The position numbers and the translations under genes were made by a program. DNA of 64,000 nt from Rhypophila decipiens (taxonomy: Eukaryota > Ascomycota > Sordariomycetes > Sordariales > Naviculisporaceae): assembly GCA_033297075.1 (NCBI GenBank), contig MU858134.1, forward strand, positions 62,001 through 126,000, in the 5' to 3' direction. Shown in pieces: positions 29,657 through 40,120 of the stretch. The notes under the pieces were generated by a model. It ran no database searches. It was not told the DNA's origin and saw only the letters and a program-made list of their open reading frames with translations. Position 1 is the stretch's first letter. The number at the start of each line of letters is the position of its first letter.

Positions 29657-31167
29657 GGGGGAGGTCATATTGGGTTTTGGGCGGGAAAGGTTGTGATATG
29701 GGGATGGTATTTCAATGTTTGAGAGATGTTTATGGTTTAGGTACTGTCCAAGATAGTCTAGGTTCTTGAGCACGATATGTTGCATGATGCTGATGCCATC
29801 AAGATCCAAACCTTTTACGTACAAACCTTTTTCTCAAGATCTGGCTTTCCAGTCTCGAGTAAATTAGGACAAACCTTTTCTCAAGATCTGGCTTTCCAGT
29901 TCCGAGTAAATTAGGACGAACCTGAAGTTGTGGACCGTCTGATCATGAAGATAAATCATCAGTGGCTGTGTCGAGTTTGAGTTGTTCATGTTTTTGCCAC
30001 GAGAACAATTTTTACTTGCAGATGATTCTCGTTGGCCGGTATTCGGGGTCGGTACATGTACAACCACTGGACATTGGATGCTTTACTTGGACTCGACAGT
30101 AGCTGGTGGTAAAGGCTACTTCTTTCATGGCTTTCTGGGAAGACAATGAAAAGCGCAAGGGAGGCGCCATCTTTGGAATCGAAATATGCAGATACCGAGA
30201 GACCTCCAATTGCCTTCATATTCTAGGCTTCGGGGGCAATACTTTTGGGTGGCTCCTGAACGTACCAGACGCATGGGGTAAAAAGTTAAAGAATATAGCA
30301 GGCATGTGTGATCTTTTATACGGAGAAGGTGAGGAGATGAATAGACCTTCTTGAGCGAGGCCCATTGTCGCTGGCTCTGCAAGATGGTGCTCTTGACGGG
30401 TTCAATGTTCAAGGAATAGTATGGAGCAGGTTCATGTTCATGGGAAACAGGTGGTACAGAACATGTAATTTCGAAATACGGATACAGAGTCGGGTGCTCG
30501 TATCCGCCCAGCCCAACAAAGACCCCAGTGGTCGGAATCCAACCGCCAAGGCACGACCCAACCTGCCAAACCCAATGTCAAAGAAGGGCGTCAGAGTTCG
30601 TTCGCAAACCCAGTTTCATCCAGCAACTGCATCTGAATACATCTCGAAACCACAACCTTCGCGCCTGCTAATCTTAACTTCCATATTTCAAAGTTTACCT
30701 ATTTTAGCTTTTTTTTAGAAAATATATAACATCTCGTGCAGTCTTTCCCATCGTTCTTTTCCTGGTTCCCCAAGTGCTAGCCAGATCCCTGCTCACAATC
30801 ACCACATTGGCCATTCCCCAACTCTCAGGTCTAAACTGCGGATACTTCTAGGCCACTCAGACGAGGTTAGGTGACTGGCCTGGCCACTGCATTAGTAACA
30901 GCCTCAGACCCCTCTGTCTGATCTCGACCAACCTCCGAAACACGCTGCGCTGCCTTTCTCCGATCTCGACCTCGCTCGCCTATTTAGCTGTCTCCTAATC
31001 CTCTCCCTCGACACTCGCTTGGGCTCAACCCTCTGCCACCTGATATAACATCTCGTCGTCGACACAAGGCGCTCTTCTTTACCGGTTCCAGGAACGCTCA
31101 CGCGCTCCCAACTTTGCGGTCAACAAACAGTCACACACCGTCGAGACATAATTCGCAACCGCAAACC
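29657..31167. other. Intergenic region (GCN2 / CDC34-type E2)
   Basis: Contains the tandem duplication listed separately and, from about 30700, the C/T-rich leader of the E2 gene. Open frames between 29986 and 30412 lie on both strands and have no domain. Confidence 0.55.
29823..29917. repeat. Two-copy tandem repeat, about 48 bp unit
   Basis: Unit 1 at 29823-29870 and unit 2 at 29871-29917 differ by one T in a T-run and a small change at the CTCGAG/TTCCGAG position. A partial start of the same unit (AAACCTTTTACG) precedes them at about 29810. It lies beyond the GCN2 stop, probably in the 3' UTR. Confidence 0.85.
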
Positions 31168-31926
31168 ATGTCTCTCTCCGGCGCGAAACAACGGCTCATG
31201 ACGGAGATGAAGGCGTTGAGGAAAGAAAAGTGGATCAACTTTGAAGATGTTAGCAATCCTCGTCCTGCCGAGCGCCTCGAGTCCCATGAATACGTTACTG
31301 ACTTGACGTGCTCACAGAACGAAGCATCGGATCTCATGAGGTGGCGGTTCGCGTTGATGGTGATCAACTCGGACAGCGCCTTCAACGGCGCGTATTTCAA
31401 GGCCGAAATGACCTTTAGCAACGAGTACCCCTACCAACCGCCCAAGTTCCGCTTCCTCATCCCCATCACGCACCCAAACATCTACGCCGACGGCCAGCTC
31501 TGCATCTCAATCCTACACAAGCCCGGGGACGATGAAATGTCGGGCGAGGACGCTAGCGAGCGGTGGTCGCCACTCCAAGGCGCAGAGAGCGTGCTTCGCT
31601 CCGTCTTGTTGCTGCTCGACTCGCCAGAAATCAACTCGCCCGCCAATGTCGATGCCGGCGTCATGTATCGCGATCGTCGCGCCGAGTACAACAAGAAGGC
31701 CCAGGAAACTGTGGAGCGCTCCAAGAAGGACATCCCGGCGGGCTTTGTCATGCCGCGGAGCTTTGAACCGGCGCCGCCACCAAAGCCCGAGAACGACGAC
31801 GATTTCTGGGCCGCGAGCGACGAGGAATTCGACTTTGGAGGGAGCGATACTGGGGAAGACGAAGACATGGGCGATTTCGAAGACGAGGGAGAGGGGAGCG
31901 AGGATGAGGCAGAATATGACGACTGA
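31168..31926 (+). CDS. cdc34: Cdc34/Ubc3-type ubiquitin-conjugating enzyme E2
   Basis: E2 of SCF ligases, driving ubiquitination of cell-cycle regulators. 229 residues from exons 31168-31248 and 31318-31926. The 69-nt intron (GTTAGC..TCACAG) could be read through in frame, but removing it restores the E2 alignment FEDNEASDLMRWRFALMV. The UBC core has HPNIYADGQLCISILH, with the active Cys in QLCISIL. The 12-13 residue acidic loop typical of Cdc34 (PGDDEMSGEDASERWSP) follows, then SVLRSVLLLLDSPEINSPANVDA and ERSKKDIPAGFVMP. The C-terminal tail is strongly acidic (DDDFWAASDEEFDFGG...), as in Cdc34, where it binds the SCF cullin basic canyon. The ATG follows a C/A-rich leader. Confidence 0.95.
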   Translation: MSLSGAKQRLMTEMKALRKEKWINFEDVSNPRPAERLESHEYVTDLTCSQNEASDLMRWRFALMVINSDSAFNGAYFKAEMTFSNEYPYQPPKFRFLIPITHPNIYADGQLCISILHKPGDDEMSGEDASERWSPLQGAESVLRSVLLLLDSPEINSPANVDAGVMYRDRRAEYNKKAQETVERSKKDIPAGFVMPRSFEPAPPPKPENDDDFWAASDEEFDFGGSDTGEDEDMGDFEDEGEGSEDEAEYDD

Positions 31927-33322
31927 AGGTTTTTTTTTTTTTTTGGTTTCCGGACACTATTTGGTTATATAGTCTCTCTTCTCTTGTGATCGTGGTTCTC
32001 TCTGCTCTTTTATGGCCCTCATCCCCCCTTCTCTCTCTATCTCTTATCATATCACCATCATAGTATACCATGCATAGCGGCGGTAGGCGTTTTTAGGGAG
32101 GTCATCAGATGTCTATTAGTAATAATGATGGACATGATGGGGGAGTCAATCTGGCTTTTGAATCTACATGTCGGCCCTTTGCCTTGTTCGCTTGAGGCGC
32201 TACGCATCACCTTTTTAAGGTGGGCGACCGACTCAACTCACTGCTGGAGCAGTTATCGAGGGCGTCTGGCGAAGGTGACGACGAGCTTTTCATAGATACC
32301 TACACGGTTTTATCGAGAATAGATGGGCGCTTTTTATCACCTCTTTAAATGAACTTGTACTTGGTTTTTATACCTCCTGGTTTTTTATTTGTTGGTGGGC
32401 ATATGGTGGTTTGTATGGGGCGGCGCCTGCTTTCTCCAAGCTGGTTTATGATGTTGCAGCGTCCTTTATGAGTTTCCCCCTGATGCCTTCTAGGTTGATA
32501 CAAGATGGATGTTCCTTCTTGACGAGATTGGTAGAGATTTCATGTTGAGCTTGCAGTTTGAGGAAATGGTGTGTTGAGACGGGCACGACGGGTAGGTACA
32601 ATCCGTCAGAACTAACTGGAGAGGAAGGTACCTACTACCTACTGAGTGTGTTCATGTCCCTGGAATCTCAGCAAGCGAGGCAAGGTACTGTACAGTACTG
32701 TCCAGGAAGGTACTGAGGAGTGTGCTGCCATCATTTCAATCAAGATCCAGTAGGTAGGTACTGTACCTAGGGGAAGGTACACAGCCGCCAAGCCGTGCAC
32801 TTACAACGACGTAAGTGTGCATGCCCAAACCCGAGCTAGCTTCAACCAGGCTGTTCTCCAACACCATTCTCCAACAAACATTTTGATTGCAACAATCCCA
32901 CCATCAGAACTTCAACCTTGCCGGACTCTACCCGAGCGTCCTGCCTGGTGTACACACTTTGCGTGCATCTCTTTGCAAGAATCTTTTCTCTTTGGACACA
33001 CAAGAAGAAATATCTAGCCGGCTAGGCTGGTGACTTTTTTGTCCATCCAACAACCCCTCCGACCAGCTGAGCAAGCTGCTTGCACCTGCTCGGCCCCACG
33101 ACGACGGCAGATCTCTCTCTTGAGCAGCAGCAGCAACAGCTCCTGGCGTTCGACGAGCAACGAGCAACGAACCCGTTGGTGCCTGTTCTTGATGATACCA
33201 GAGACCGACCCTCCAGTCTATAACAAAATCGGCGAATCTGTTTCAACTCGTCTCTCGACTACCAATCTTAGCTGCCTTTTTTGCGCCACGGCCGGCTCGG
33301 GTGCCCTGCCTATACAGACAAA
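31927..33322. other. Intergenic region (E2 / pseudo-USP)
   Basis: A poly-T run follows the E2 stop. Repeated GGTAC/TACCT motifs occur at 32590-32790, including a 14-bp perfect palindrome at 32685-32698. The last 400 bases are C-rich leader. No gene supported. Confidence 0.6.
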
Positions 33323-36074
33323 ATGGCGTGGCCAGACAAGGACACGATACAAATGATTGAAGAAGTCACGATGATCAAGGACCATGCTTTACTTGCTCGG
33401 GCGCTGAAAAAACATGGGGGCGACGCGGAGAAGGTTGTTGATGAGTTTTGCACAATTGAAGGAAGCGCATTTGCAGCGAAGTACGGGGACGAATGGGCGG
33501 AAAGTGCATTTACGTCCAACCGCGAAGGCCATGCACCGACGTCGGCCCCAAACCCAGGTGAGCTTTGGCCCTTCTGAATCTGACAGCATCGGCGCTCTAA
33601 ACGCTAACATGGCGCCGCCATAGCCTTTAGAATTGAGTCGGAGGACCCGGTTTTATATGGAACAACCCCTGGAGCCCGTCCGCCGTCAAGGGCCGACGCT
33701 CGCAGCCAATCGCCTCTTTCTTGGATGGGTGCGCAGTTGGCAACCGGAAATGTTGAGACTGTTGACACTCGCGCCGCCCAGGCCCGGTATGAGACGGATT
33801 ACGAGGTGGCGATATGGCTTTCACGGCGGGACGCAGCTAGAGCAGCTAGAGAAGCTAAATCACAACTCGTACCAGCCGAAAGATCGGAGTATCCAGACAT
33901 TCAGTGGGCCGTGGCGAAGTACGACCCCGACCCGGCACCACCCGACAGGAAAAAGATTGACGGGATTCCCGTGTTCTTGCGGTGCCGATCCGAGGAACAT
34001 CAACATCGGGTAGGCGGCCTTTTGACTGTCTTCCATTCGATCCCGGGTATGCGAAATGCTCTGCTTCGCATTAAGGCTGGCCTGAAGCCGGGTGAGAGGC
34101 CGGGTGAGAAGGCGTATGGCTACGGGAAACATCCTGAATGGTGGAAAGGGCAGCTTATACTTCCACCAGAACTCCAGCAGACGAAAGACTGGTTGGCGGC
34201 GAAAGGCAGCCCCGGCGCCGATAACATTTTCCCGCCGTGGGAAGACGAACTTCATCGATTAGTGGCCTTTTTGGACTTATCGCACCGCAGCTACGGGACA
34301 GCAGACATCTTGGCCCGCTGTCGCCTCCCCAATCTGCAACTGGACGGTGAATCTCCAGAGTCCGCTTTCTTGATAAACTTAAAAAAAGCTACAGCTCCAG
34401 ACATCTCTACAGGGGATGATGCACCCGGGCTCGACCACTGGCCGCATTGCTTTGTCTGGGACATAAAAGCGGATGACATGGATGACAAGCAGACCATATA
34501 TGATTTATGGGACACGAAATTCTTTAGGGAGGACGATCCAGTTGCTCCAATCACGTGTCCCCCCGAGGTGTTCGTGTTTCGGTTTGGGGACCAAGACGGC
34601 TCGGAAGACCAAAAGATTGAAATTCCCGAGACATTCTTCATCGACCGGTATCTGGAGAAAAATCGAGATAAGGTCTTGAAAAGCCGCCAGAAGCTTAAGG
34701 AAGTTGAGGGTGTTTTTGGCAAGATTTACAGACGCGAAGCCGAACTGGGAGAATTGGGGGAATGGGTGAACCCGAGGACCGGGAAGACACTGGACCGCAA
34801 AGTTCTCTTGGAGAAATCGATTGAGGATTGTCGACGCCGAATTGCTAGCATAAGAAAACGGGCTGTCTGGAGGGAGCACGAGGAGAACCGCTCTGCACAA
34901 CACACTCATGCCCACTGCCAGGCTTGCGACTGGGATCGTTATCCACCCGAAGATGATCCCCAAGGTCGTCCCGAAGCGACATTGGACCCCGATGAACAGA
35001 AACATGTTCAATTCTACGAAGGGAAGATAAGACAGATGCAGAAGAGCCTGGCTGATATCGAGCACCCTTTAAAGAGTGAGTGTTCTGTCCTCCTGGCAGC
35101 AAGCAGTACAAGTTGAATTGACGCTTCACCCTTCTAGAAATACAAGCCGAAAAGGCAAAGTTGCGAGAATTGGTCGACAAGCTAAAGTTGACAGATCCGA
35201 AGCCTGACATCAAATGGAATCCAACTAACAAGTATACCCTCATGGGGATCGTTCCCAACACAAAACATCTCTTCATCCGAATTCGGGAGCAGGGGCAGGA
35301 GCCGGAGGTGAAGGCCAGCAATCAGTGGATTGAGATGCGGTTCCAGGACAATACTGTATCGCCCGAGGTAAGCCCTGGGCCGCAGCGCGTACAGTGAAAA
35401 CATCCATATGCTAACACTCAGCCCAGTCGGTATCCTTCGAACATGCGTGTAAACAAAGTCTTGGACGGGGAGAAAGCCCTTATTTTATATATGCGACCGA
35501 GAAAGCGATGGCAGAGGAACCAGCACTCCTGACGGATGCTCTCAATACCTTTGTGAGGCTCGATAATGGCAGCTTCAAAGAAGAACTAGATGAATACGAG
35601 GCCAGTAAAACGCCGCTCGAGAGGAAACTGAGGAAACGCCGTTCTGGTTGTATAGATGACACCATTTCGTCGGAATCAAAGAGGATCCAACGCTCGCCCA
35701 GCACAGAATCGGTAGACTCGATGAAGCCCGAGCCCGGCGATGACCAGAGTCTGTACGATGTTGAGGAAAAGTTGGCCAGGGGTGTTAGGGAGTCATTGGC
35801 CATGACCAAGAGTGTCAGTGCCGAACAGGTCGACTCCGAGATGGCAGATGTCTTTGGGCACCCCCCGGAGCAGGAGGCCACGTCGCCGGACGCGGGTGGT
35901 GGTGGACTCAAGGGCGGCAGCAACAGGTTGCGCCGCTTAAAGGTTCATACACCCAAGCAACAACGGGTCGGCCCCACATCTGCACCCTCAACGTTTCTGA
36001 ATCAAGGAAAGGAGAATAAAAAAATCCCTGAGGACATTTCAATGAAAAGTGCTGAGTCTGGTACCGATGAATAG
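33323..36074 (+). CDS. USP25/28-like ubiquitin-binding protein, catalytically dead (UBA + USP fold + UIM)
   Basis: 854 residues from exons 33323-33557, 33624-35075, 35138-35367 and 35427-36074. The N-terminus is UBA-like (IEEVTMIKDHALLARALKKHGGDAEKVVDEF). From about residue 192 it follows a USP core: the region GIPVFLRCRSEEHQHRVGG then LLTVFHSIPGMRNALL aligns with a Cys box but has no NTC; PPEVFVFRFGD then FFIDRYLEKNRDKVLKSRQKL matches the core strand plus the helical insertion seen in USP25/28; and YTLMGIVPNTKHLFIRI sits where the GHY His box should be, followed by NQWIEMRFQDN and YFIYATEKA. A UIM-like helix EEKLARGVRESLAM lies near 752-766. Family assignment is my alignment by eye. It probably binds ubiquitin without hydrolysing it. 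The gene is co-oriented with, and next to, the Cdc34-type E2. Confidence 0.85.
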
Positions 36075-36075
36075 G

Positions 36076-36698
36076 ATGAGGAGGACAGAATATTCCAGCT
36101 TGATTTCTATTATTTGCATCCAGACATCCTGTCACTCCACACAAATGATAAAGACAAGAGTGGCAGGACACCGACGCGAAGTGAATTGGAGGGCAGCAAC
36201 CCGAGGGCCAGTGTGCTGAAACCTCCCCCACAGGAGCGGGACTTCGAGGGCGATGAGGAGGCGGACGTCCCTGCCGACTTTGACTACTTTACCGACACGG
36301 AGATAACAACAAATAATAGTCCGCCGAGAGGTCGCCCTGGTTCACAGACTGGTGCTCGGCTGGACGAGACAAATAATAGCGTGACTACCACCATTACTTA
36401 CCAGAAACCCGGTACCAAACCCCCAGTCTATTTGGCCGGTTCATTTTCAGATCCCCCATGGCGGGAGGTCCTGGAGATGGAGTACAAATGCGTTGAGTAC
36501 AAATACGTTGACGGTGTCCGTCGGGAGTATGTGTTTGAAAAGGATATACAAGGCGAACCCGGCACCAGAATCCAATACAAGTTTCGTATTGGTGATATTA
36601 TTGACGGCGAATGGTGGGTTTGGGATGACGACAAACCCACGGTCAAGGATATATGGGAGAATGTGAACAATGAATTGGTGGTGCCGAGGTCGCACTAG
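36076..36698 (+). CDS. CBM48/AMPK-type glycogen-binding domain protein, 5' end uncertain
   Basis: The C-terminal part encodes a clear CBM48 E-set fold: ITYQKPGTKPPVYLAGSFSD-PPW, EMEYKCVEYKYVDGV, YVFEKDIQGEPGTRIQYKFRIGD and EWWVWDDDKPT. This domain in AMPK beta subunits and related proteins binds glycogen or starch-like glucans. The frame is open straight from the stop codon of the upstream gene (TAG at 36072-36074), with no in-frame ATG before residue LEMEY. A workable independent model starts at ATG 36076 and removes a 53-nt intron 36181-36233 (GTGAAT..CCCACAG, GCTGA branch), giving 189 residues. The alternative is that both frames form one gene and the stop is a missed intron, readthrough or sequence error. 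The domain call is secure; the gene structure is not. Confidence 0.55.
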
Positions 36699-37263
36699 CT
36701 CACGGGGATGGGAGGCATGCATGGCGAGGAAGCGCAGTGGTTCAAATGAATTTGAGAGGTTATGGTAGAATAGTATGTTATTGGGTATCGTATTGTTTGG
36801 AGGCAAGCAAGCATCAGCGTCATTTTTGGGTTTTGGTACCAAGTTCTCACCTCACTCAGCGTGGGACCTAACTGGTGGTGAGGTCTTTTTACTCGGGAGG
36901 TAGATAGACGGCTGTGTTTTGTACATTGCAGACACACACATAGCGAGATGAATAAGTACATATATGCATTGATACCGGCAACAGCAGGTATCTATCCTCA
37001 AACCTGGTCCTGCATTTCGTGAAGTGATATGTAAGACGAGGTTTTCTGCCATGGCTGTTGACTGAAACATGTACACTCACTCAGAAATCATGGGCACCAG
37101 TGTCGCGTGTATATAAGGTGAGAGACGGGGAAGAGGGACTTGGGACAGAAAGGGAGAAGAGGAACAACAGATGATAAGTGGGAAGAAACGACATCAGATT
37201 AGACAGGAAAGTAAGCAAATGATGAGAACTCCAGAAGGGTATGAAAAGAAAAAAAAAAGGTAA
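36699..37263. other. Intergenic region before tRNA-Gly
   Basis: No gene supported. A purine-rich run (37120-37260) precedes the tRNA 3' end. Confidence 0.55.
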
Positions 37264-37369
37264 TGCGACGTTCAAGAATCGAACTCGAATCCTACGCAGG
37301 CTTACACTTGACCTTCTTTGAGAGGGTAAGTGTGGGAAGCGTAGATGCTAACCATTACACCAACGTCGC
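37264..37369 (-). tRNA. tRNA-Gly(CCC) with intron
   Basis: The perfect 7-bp acceptor stem pairs GCGACGT (37369-37363) with ACGTCGC (37271-37265); the discriminator is A. D-arm GTGTAATGGTTAGCAT, anticodon stem TACGC/GCGTA, loop TTCCCA with anticodon CCC. An intron of about 34 nt sits after position 37. The T-arm is TCGAG-TTCGATT-CTTGA. Mature length is about 72 nt. Confidence 0.93.
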
Positions 37370-38123
37370 TTGTTTGTCTTACTACCGGGCGGCTTTGTTG
37401 GTATTAAAGGAGGATTGGTGTTTCATAAAGGGAGGACCGAATGGGTGGAAGGGGCCGAAAGAACGAGCTGGGGGAAAAGGCGCTGCGGGTGATAGCCTCG
37501 GCTTACCATATACTGCCGGGCTAATAAGGGGACAATCCATAATTATCGGTAGCTGAATGTACGACGGCACACTACTAATGGAAGGTTATGGAAACAATGG
37601 CTACACGGGTCCGATACATACTCGAGAGGATCTCAGTTGATGGCTGGCTTCAAGAGTACAGCCCTCCTAGGTAATCGTAGCTGCGGTATGGACATGGAAG
37701 CTCGGGGAGAGAGAAGGGTCAGGTATATTATTTGCTGAACAGGTAAAAAGGATAGGAACAAAAGCAGAGTTTAATTTTTTATTATGCTTTTTTAAAAACT
37801 TAAAAAAGTGATACCAGCTTGAACCGACCATGCCCCTCATACAGTGATGATGACAGCGGGGTCGAACAAGGGTAATTAGCTCCCGGCACCGAAGCTGCTA
37901 GAGCTCCTCCTGCCAACCATCACCAACTACGTAACCGGCAACCGATCCTCATCTTTACAGCCTCGAGAATCCTACGATCGCGACGATAAACCATCGTTGA
38001 ATACTGAACATATTCTTCATATATCACCCTACCATACGCCAAACTCTAGCAACAAGCCCAGAAGACCGACAGACAGCAGCAACAACCCAACCGCCCCGCC
38101 ACCAGGGCATCCACCCACCCAAA
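37370..38123. other. Intergenic region, GET4 promoter side
   Basis: Nothing supported besides the A/C-rich GET4 leader (37980-38123). Confidence 0.55.
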
Positions 38124-39193
38124 ATGTCCAACCCAAAGGTAGAAAGAATAATCGCCCGCCTCCAACGACGCATAACGGAAGGCGCAGAAGGCGAGCAGTA
38201 CGAAGCCGGCCAAGAGACCCGCGTCGTCGCAGCACGATATACGAAATCCGAAAACTGGCCAGCGGCAATCGACATCCTCTTCAACGTCTCGCAGTCCTTG
38301 CTCAAAGCCGGTGCCGGCGGAAGCGGCGGGGACCTGGCCTGCCTGCTGGTAGACGTCTACAACAAATCCGAGACCACGCCCGATGCCACCTCCAAGGGAC
38401 GACTCTTGACTTTGCTACGGCTGTTTGATGCCGGTGAGCCGACTAGGAAGAAGTTTGTCAAGAGTGTTTTTGAGTTAGTCTACCTTCACCCCTCTCTTCC
38501 CTAAAGCTGAAGTACTGATAAACAAAAAGATGGTCCCGCAAACACGGCAGCTACCCAGCCGGCGATCCCGAAATGCACCACGTGGTAGGATCAATCTTTG
38601 CCTCGGAGCACGAAACAGACGAGGCAGAACGACACCTCATCCTCGGCACCAAAGAATCCCCCGAGATCCTCACGCGGATGGAATACGAGTGGTACAAGGA
38701 AGACGACGAAGGCCCGCACATGGCACCCGTCTACTGCGCACGAGCGGTCCTCCCCTACCTCCTAATCGCCAACGTGCGCGCGGCGAACATTTCGTACAGG
38801 ACCTTCATCTCGGCCCTGAGCTCGGATAACAAGGGATTGAGCGTGCAGGATGTGAGTTCCCAGGGGGCGGATATTCGCATCTTTCCGAGCTTGCCGTTGT
38901 TGAACTTTTTGGGCTTGTTGTTGCTTGCTGTGCAAAAGGGGAATCCGGAATTGTTTCGGCAGCTGAAGAGTAAATATGGGAGTCATATACAGGAGCTGGG
39001 GGGCGCGTGGGATGGTGCGCTGGAGATGATTGCTGAGATGTACTTTGGGATTCAGAGGCCGAGGCAGAGTAACCCATTGTTTGACATGATGGGGAGCTTG
39101 TTTGGTGGTGGAGGAGGAGGGGGAGCGGCGGCCGGTGGAAGACCGCCTGTGAGGAGGGTTGAACCTGCGCCTGCTGCTGAGGGGTTGGATTAG
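38124..39193 (+). CDS. get4: GET complex subunit Get4
   Basis: With Get5 and Sgt2, Get4 hands tail-anchored membrane proteins to the Get3 ATPase in the cytosol. 337 residues from exons 38124-38473 and 38530-39193. The phase-2 junction GA|A restores SVFEWSRKHGSYPAGDPEMH. Family segments are YEAGQETRVVAARYTKSENWPAAIDIL at the N-terminal helical repeats, LFDAGEPTRKKFVK, DEAERHLILG, NFLGLLLLAVQKGNPELFRQLKSKY and EMYFGIQRP. The C-terminal tail has a run of about seven Gly and is Pro/Ala-rich, outside the conserved alpha-solenoid. The ATG lies in a C/A-rich leader (CCAAAATGTC). It converges on the unknown gene at 39359. Confidence 0.94.
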
Positions 39194-39358
39194 AGATCAT
39201 GGATTCCTAGGTGGAGGAGATTATTTCCTGGCAAAAACCAAAAGCAGGCGAGTTGATGATTTTCATTAGGGTAATACGATGCATGGTGTGTTTATAGGTT
39301 CATTAACGGGGCACCTGACATTCTACTAATCCTCTTCTTCTGCTGCTGCTTTCATGTT

Positions 39359-40120
39359 TTATTGAAGCCGGGGAGGATCTTCTCGTTCATACATCCAGTT
39401 ATCCTCAGCCAAAGCAGCTACCTTGGCCCTCAAACTTGCCCTCACGGCTTCCAACAGCTCTGTTTGAATCGAGGAATCAATCTTTAGCCTTTTTCTCATC
39501 AAACACCCCGGTGTTGTTTCGTTGGCATTACGGAACTGACCTTCTGGCTGAACAGGTATACTATTCTGATCAATCTGGTGCTGTCTCACGGCCTCGGCTA
39601 GTCGTTTGCGTTCTCGTTCGTTCTCTTGTTCTGTGTCGAGGTTCATCTCGTCCATGTCGTCGAGGGGAGGGGTGGGCGGGTCTTGGAGGTAGATTTCGCC
39701 GTTTGTGTCGCGGATTACGATGTCACCTCCTCCTCCTCCTACTCCGCCTGGGAATTCTGGGCCGGTTTGTCCGGTGGTGGTGTTGGTTGTTGTTGTTGTT
39801 GTGTGGGTGGTTCCTGAGCGTGATCGACTGTGAGTAGTTTGACCTTGGATGTGGCCTTGTCCATCTAGGCGGAGAGTCTCGGCTGATGTTGAGGAGGAGG
39901 AGGCTGAGGATGCCGCTGAGCTGCCTGTGGGTCGTCGGGTGAGTTGGCTTTGGAAGAGGTTCCGGCGGACCGAGTTGTTGATTGTTGACTGTTGTTGCTG
40001 TTGTTGTGAGGGACCGCGTCCACTTCCAGCGCCGCCGCCGCCGGGGACTGGACCTCCGGCTCCGGTCATGCTCATGTTTGTTCCTTGTCGGGGCGGAGCT
40101 GATGGGTGCCGCCGGTCCAT
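39359..40120 (-). CDS. Low-complexity protein of unknown function
   Basis: I do not recognise a family. A single open frame of 253 residues starts from ATG at 40120 (ATGGACCGG, good context); an in-frame TTG further upstream is not a credible start. The N-terminal half is Gly/Ser/Thr/Gln-rich with homopolymer runs (Q6, T6, G5). The C-terminal 130 residues look conserved in style: DIVIRDTNGEIYLQDPPTPPLDDMDE, a charged helix ENERERKRLAEAVRQHQ, and a final coiled segment TELLEAVRASLRAKVAALAEDNWMYERE. There is no signal peptide or membrane segment. Probably nuclear or cytoplasmic. An upstream exon cannot be excluded, because a C-run followed by CAG just before the ATG resembles an acceptor. Confidence 0.65.
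   Translation of the reverse strand: MDRRHPSAPPRQGTNMSMTGAGGPVPGGGGAGSGRGPSQQQQQQSTINNSVRRNLFQSQLTRRPTGSSAASSASSSSTSAETLRLDGQGHIQGQTTHSRSRSGTTHTTTTTTNTTTGQTGPEFPGGVGGGGGDIVIRDTNGEIYLQDPPTPPLDDMDEMNLDTEQENERERKRLAEAVRQHQIDQNSIPVQPEGQFRNANETTPGCLMRKRLKIDSSIQTELLEAVRASLRAKVAALAEDNWMYEREDPPRLQ

Noticed and set aside
29986..30412. Overlapping short frames on both strands between GCN2 and the E2
   Set aside because: Several frames are open at once, with no family resemblance and no splice support.
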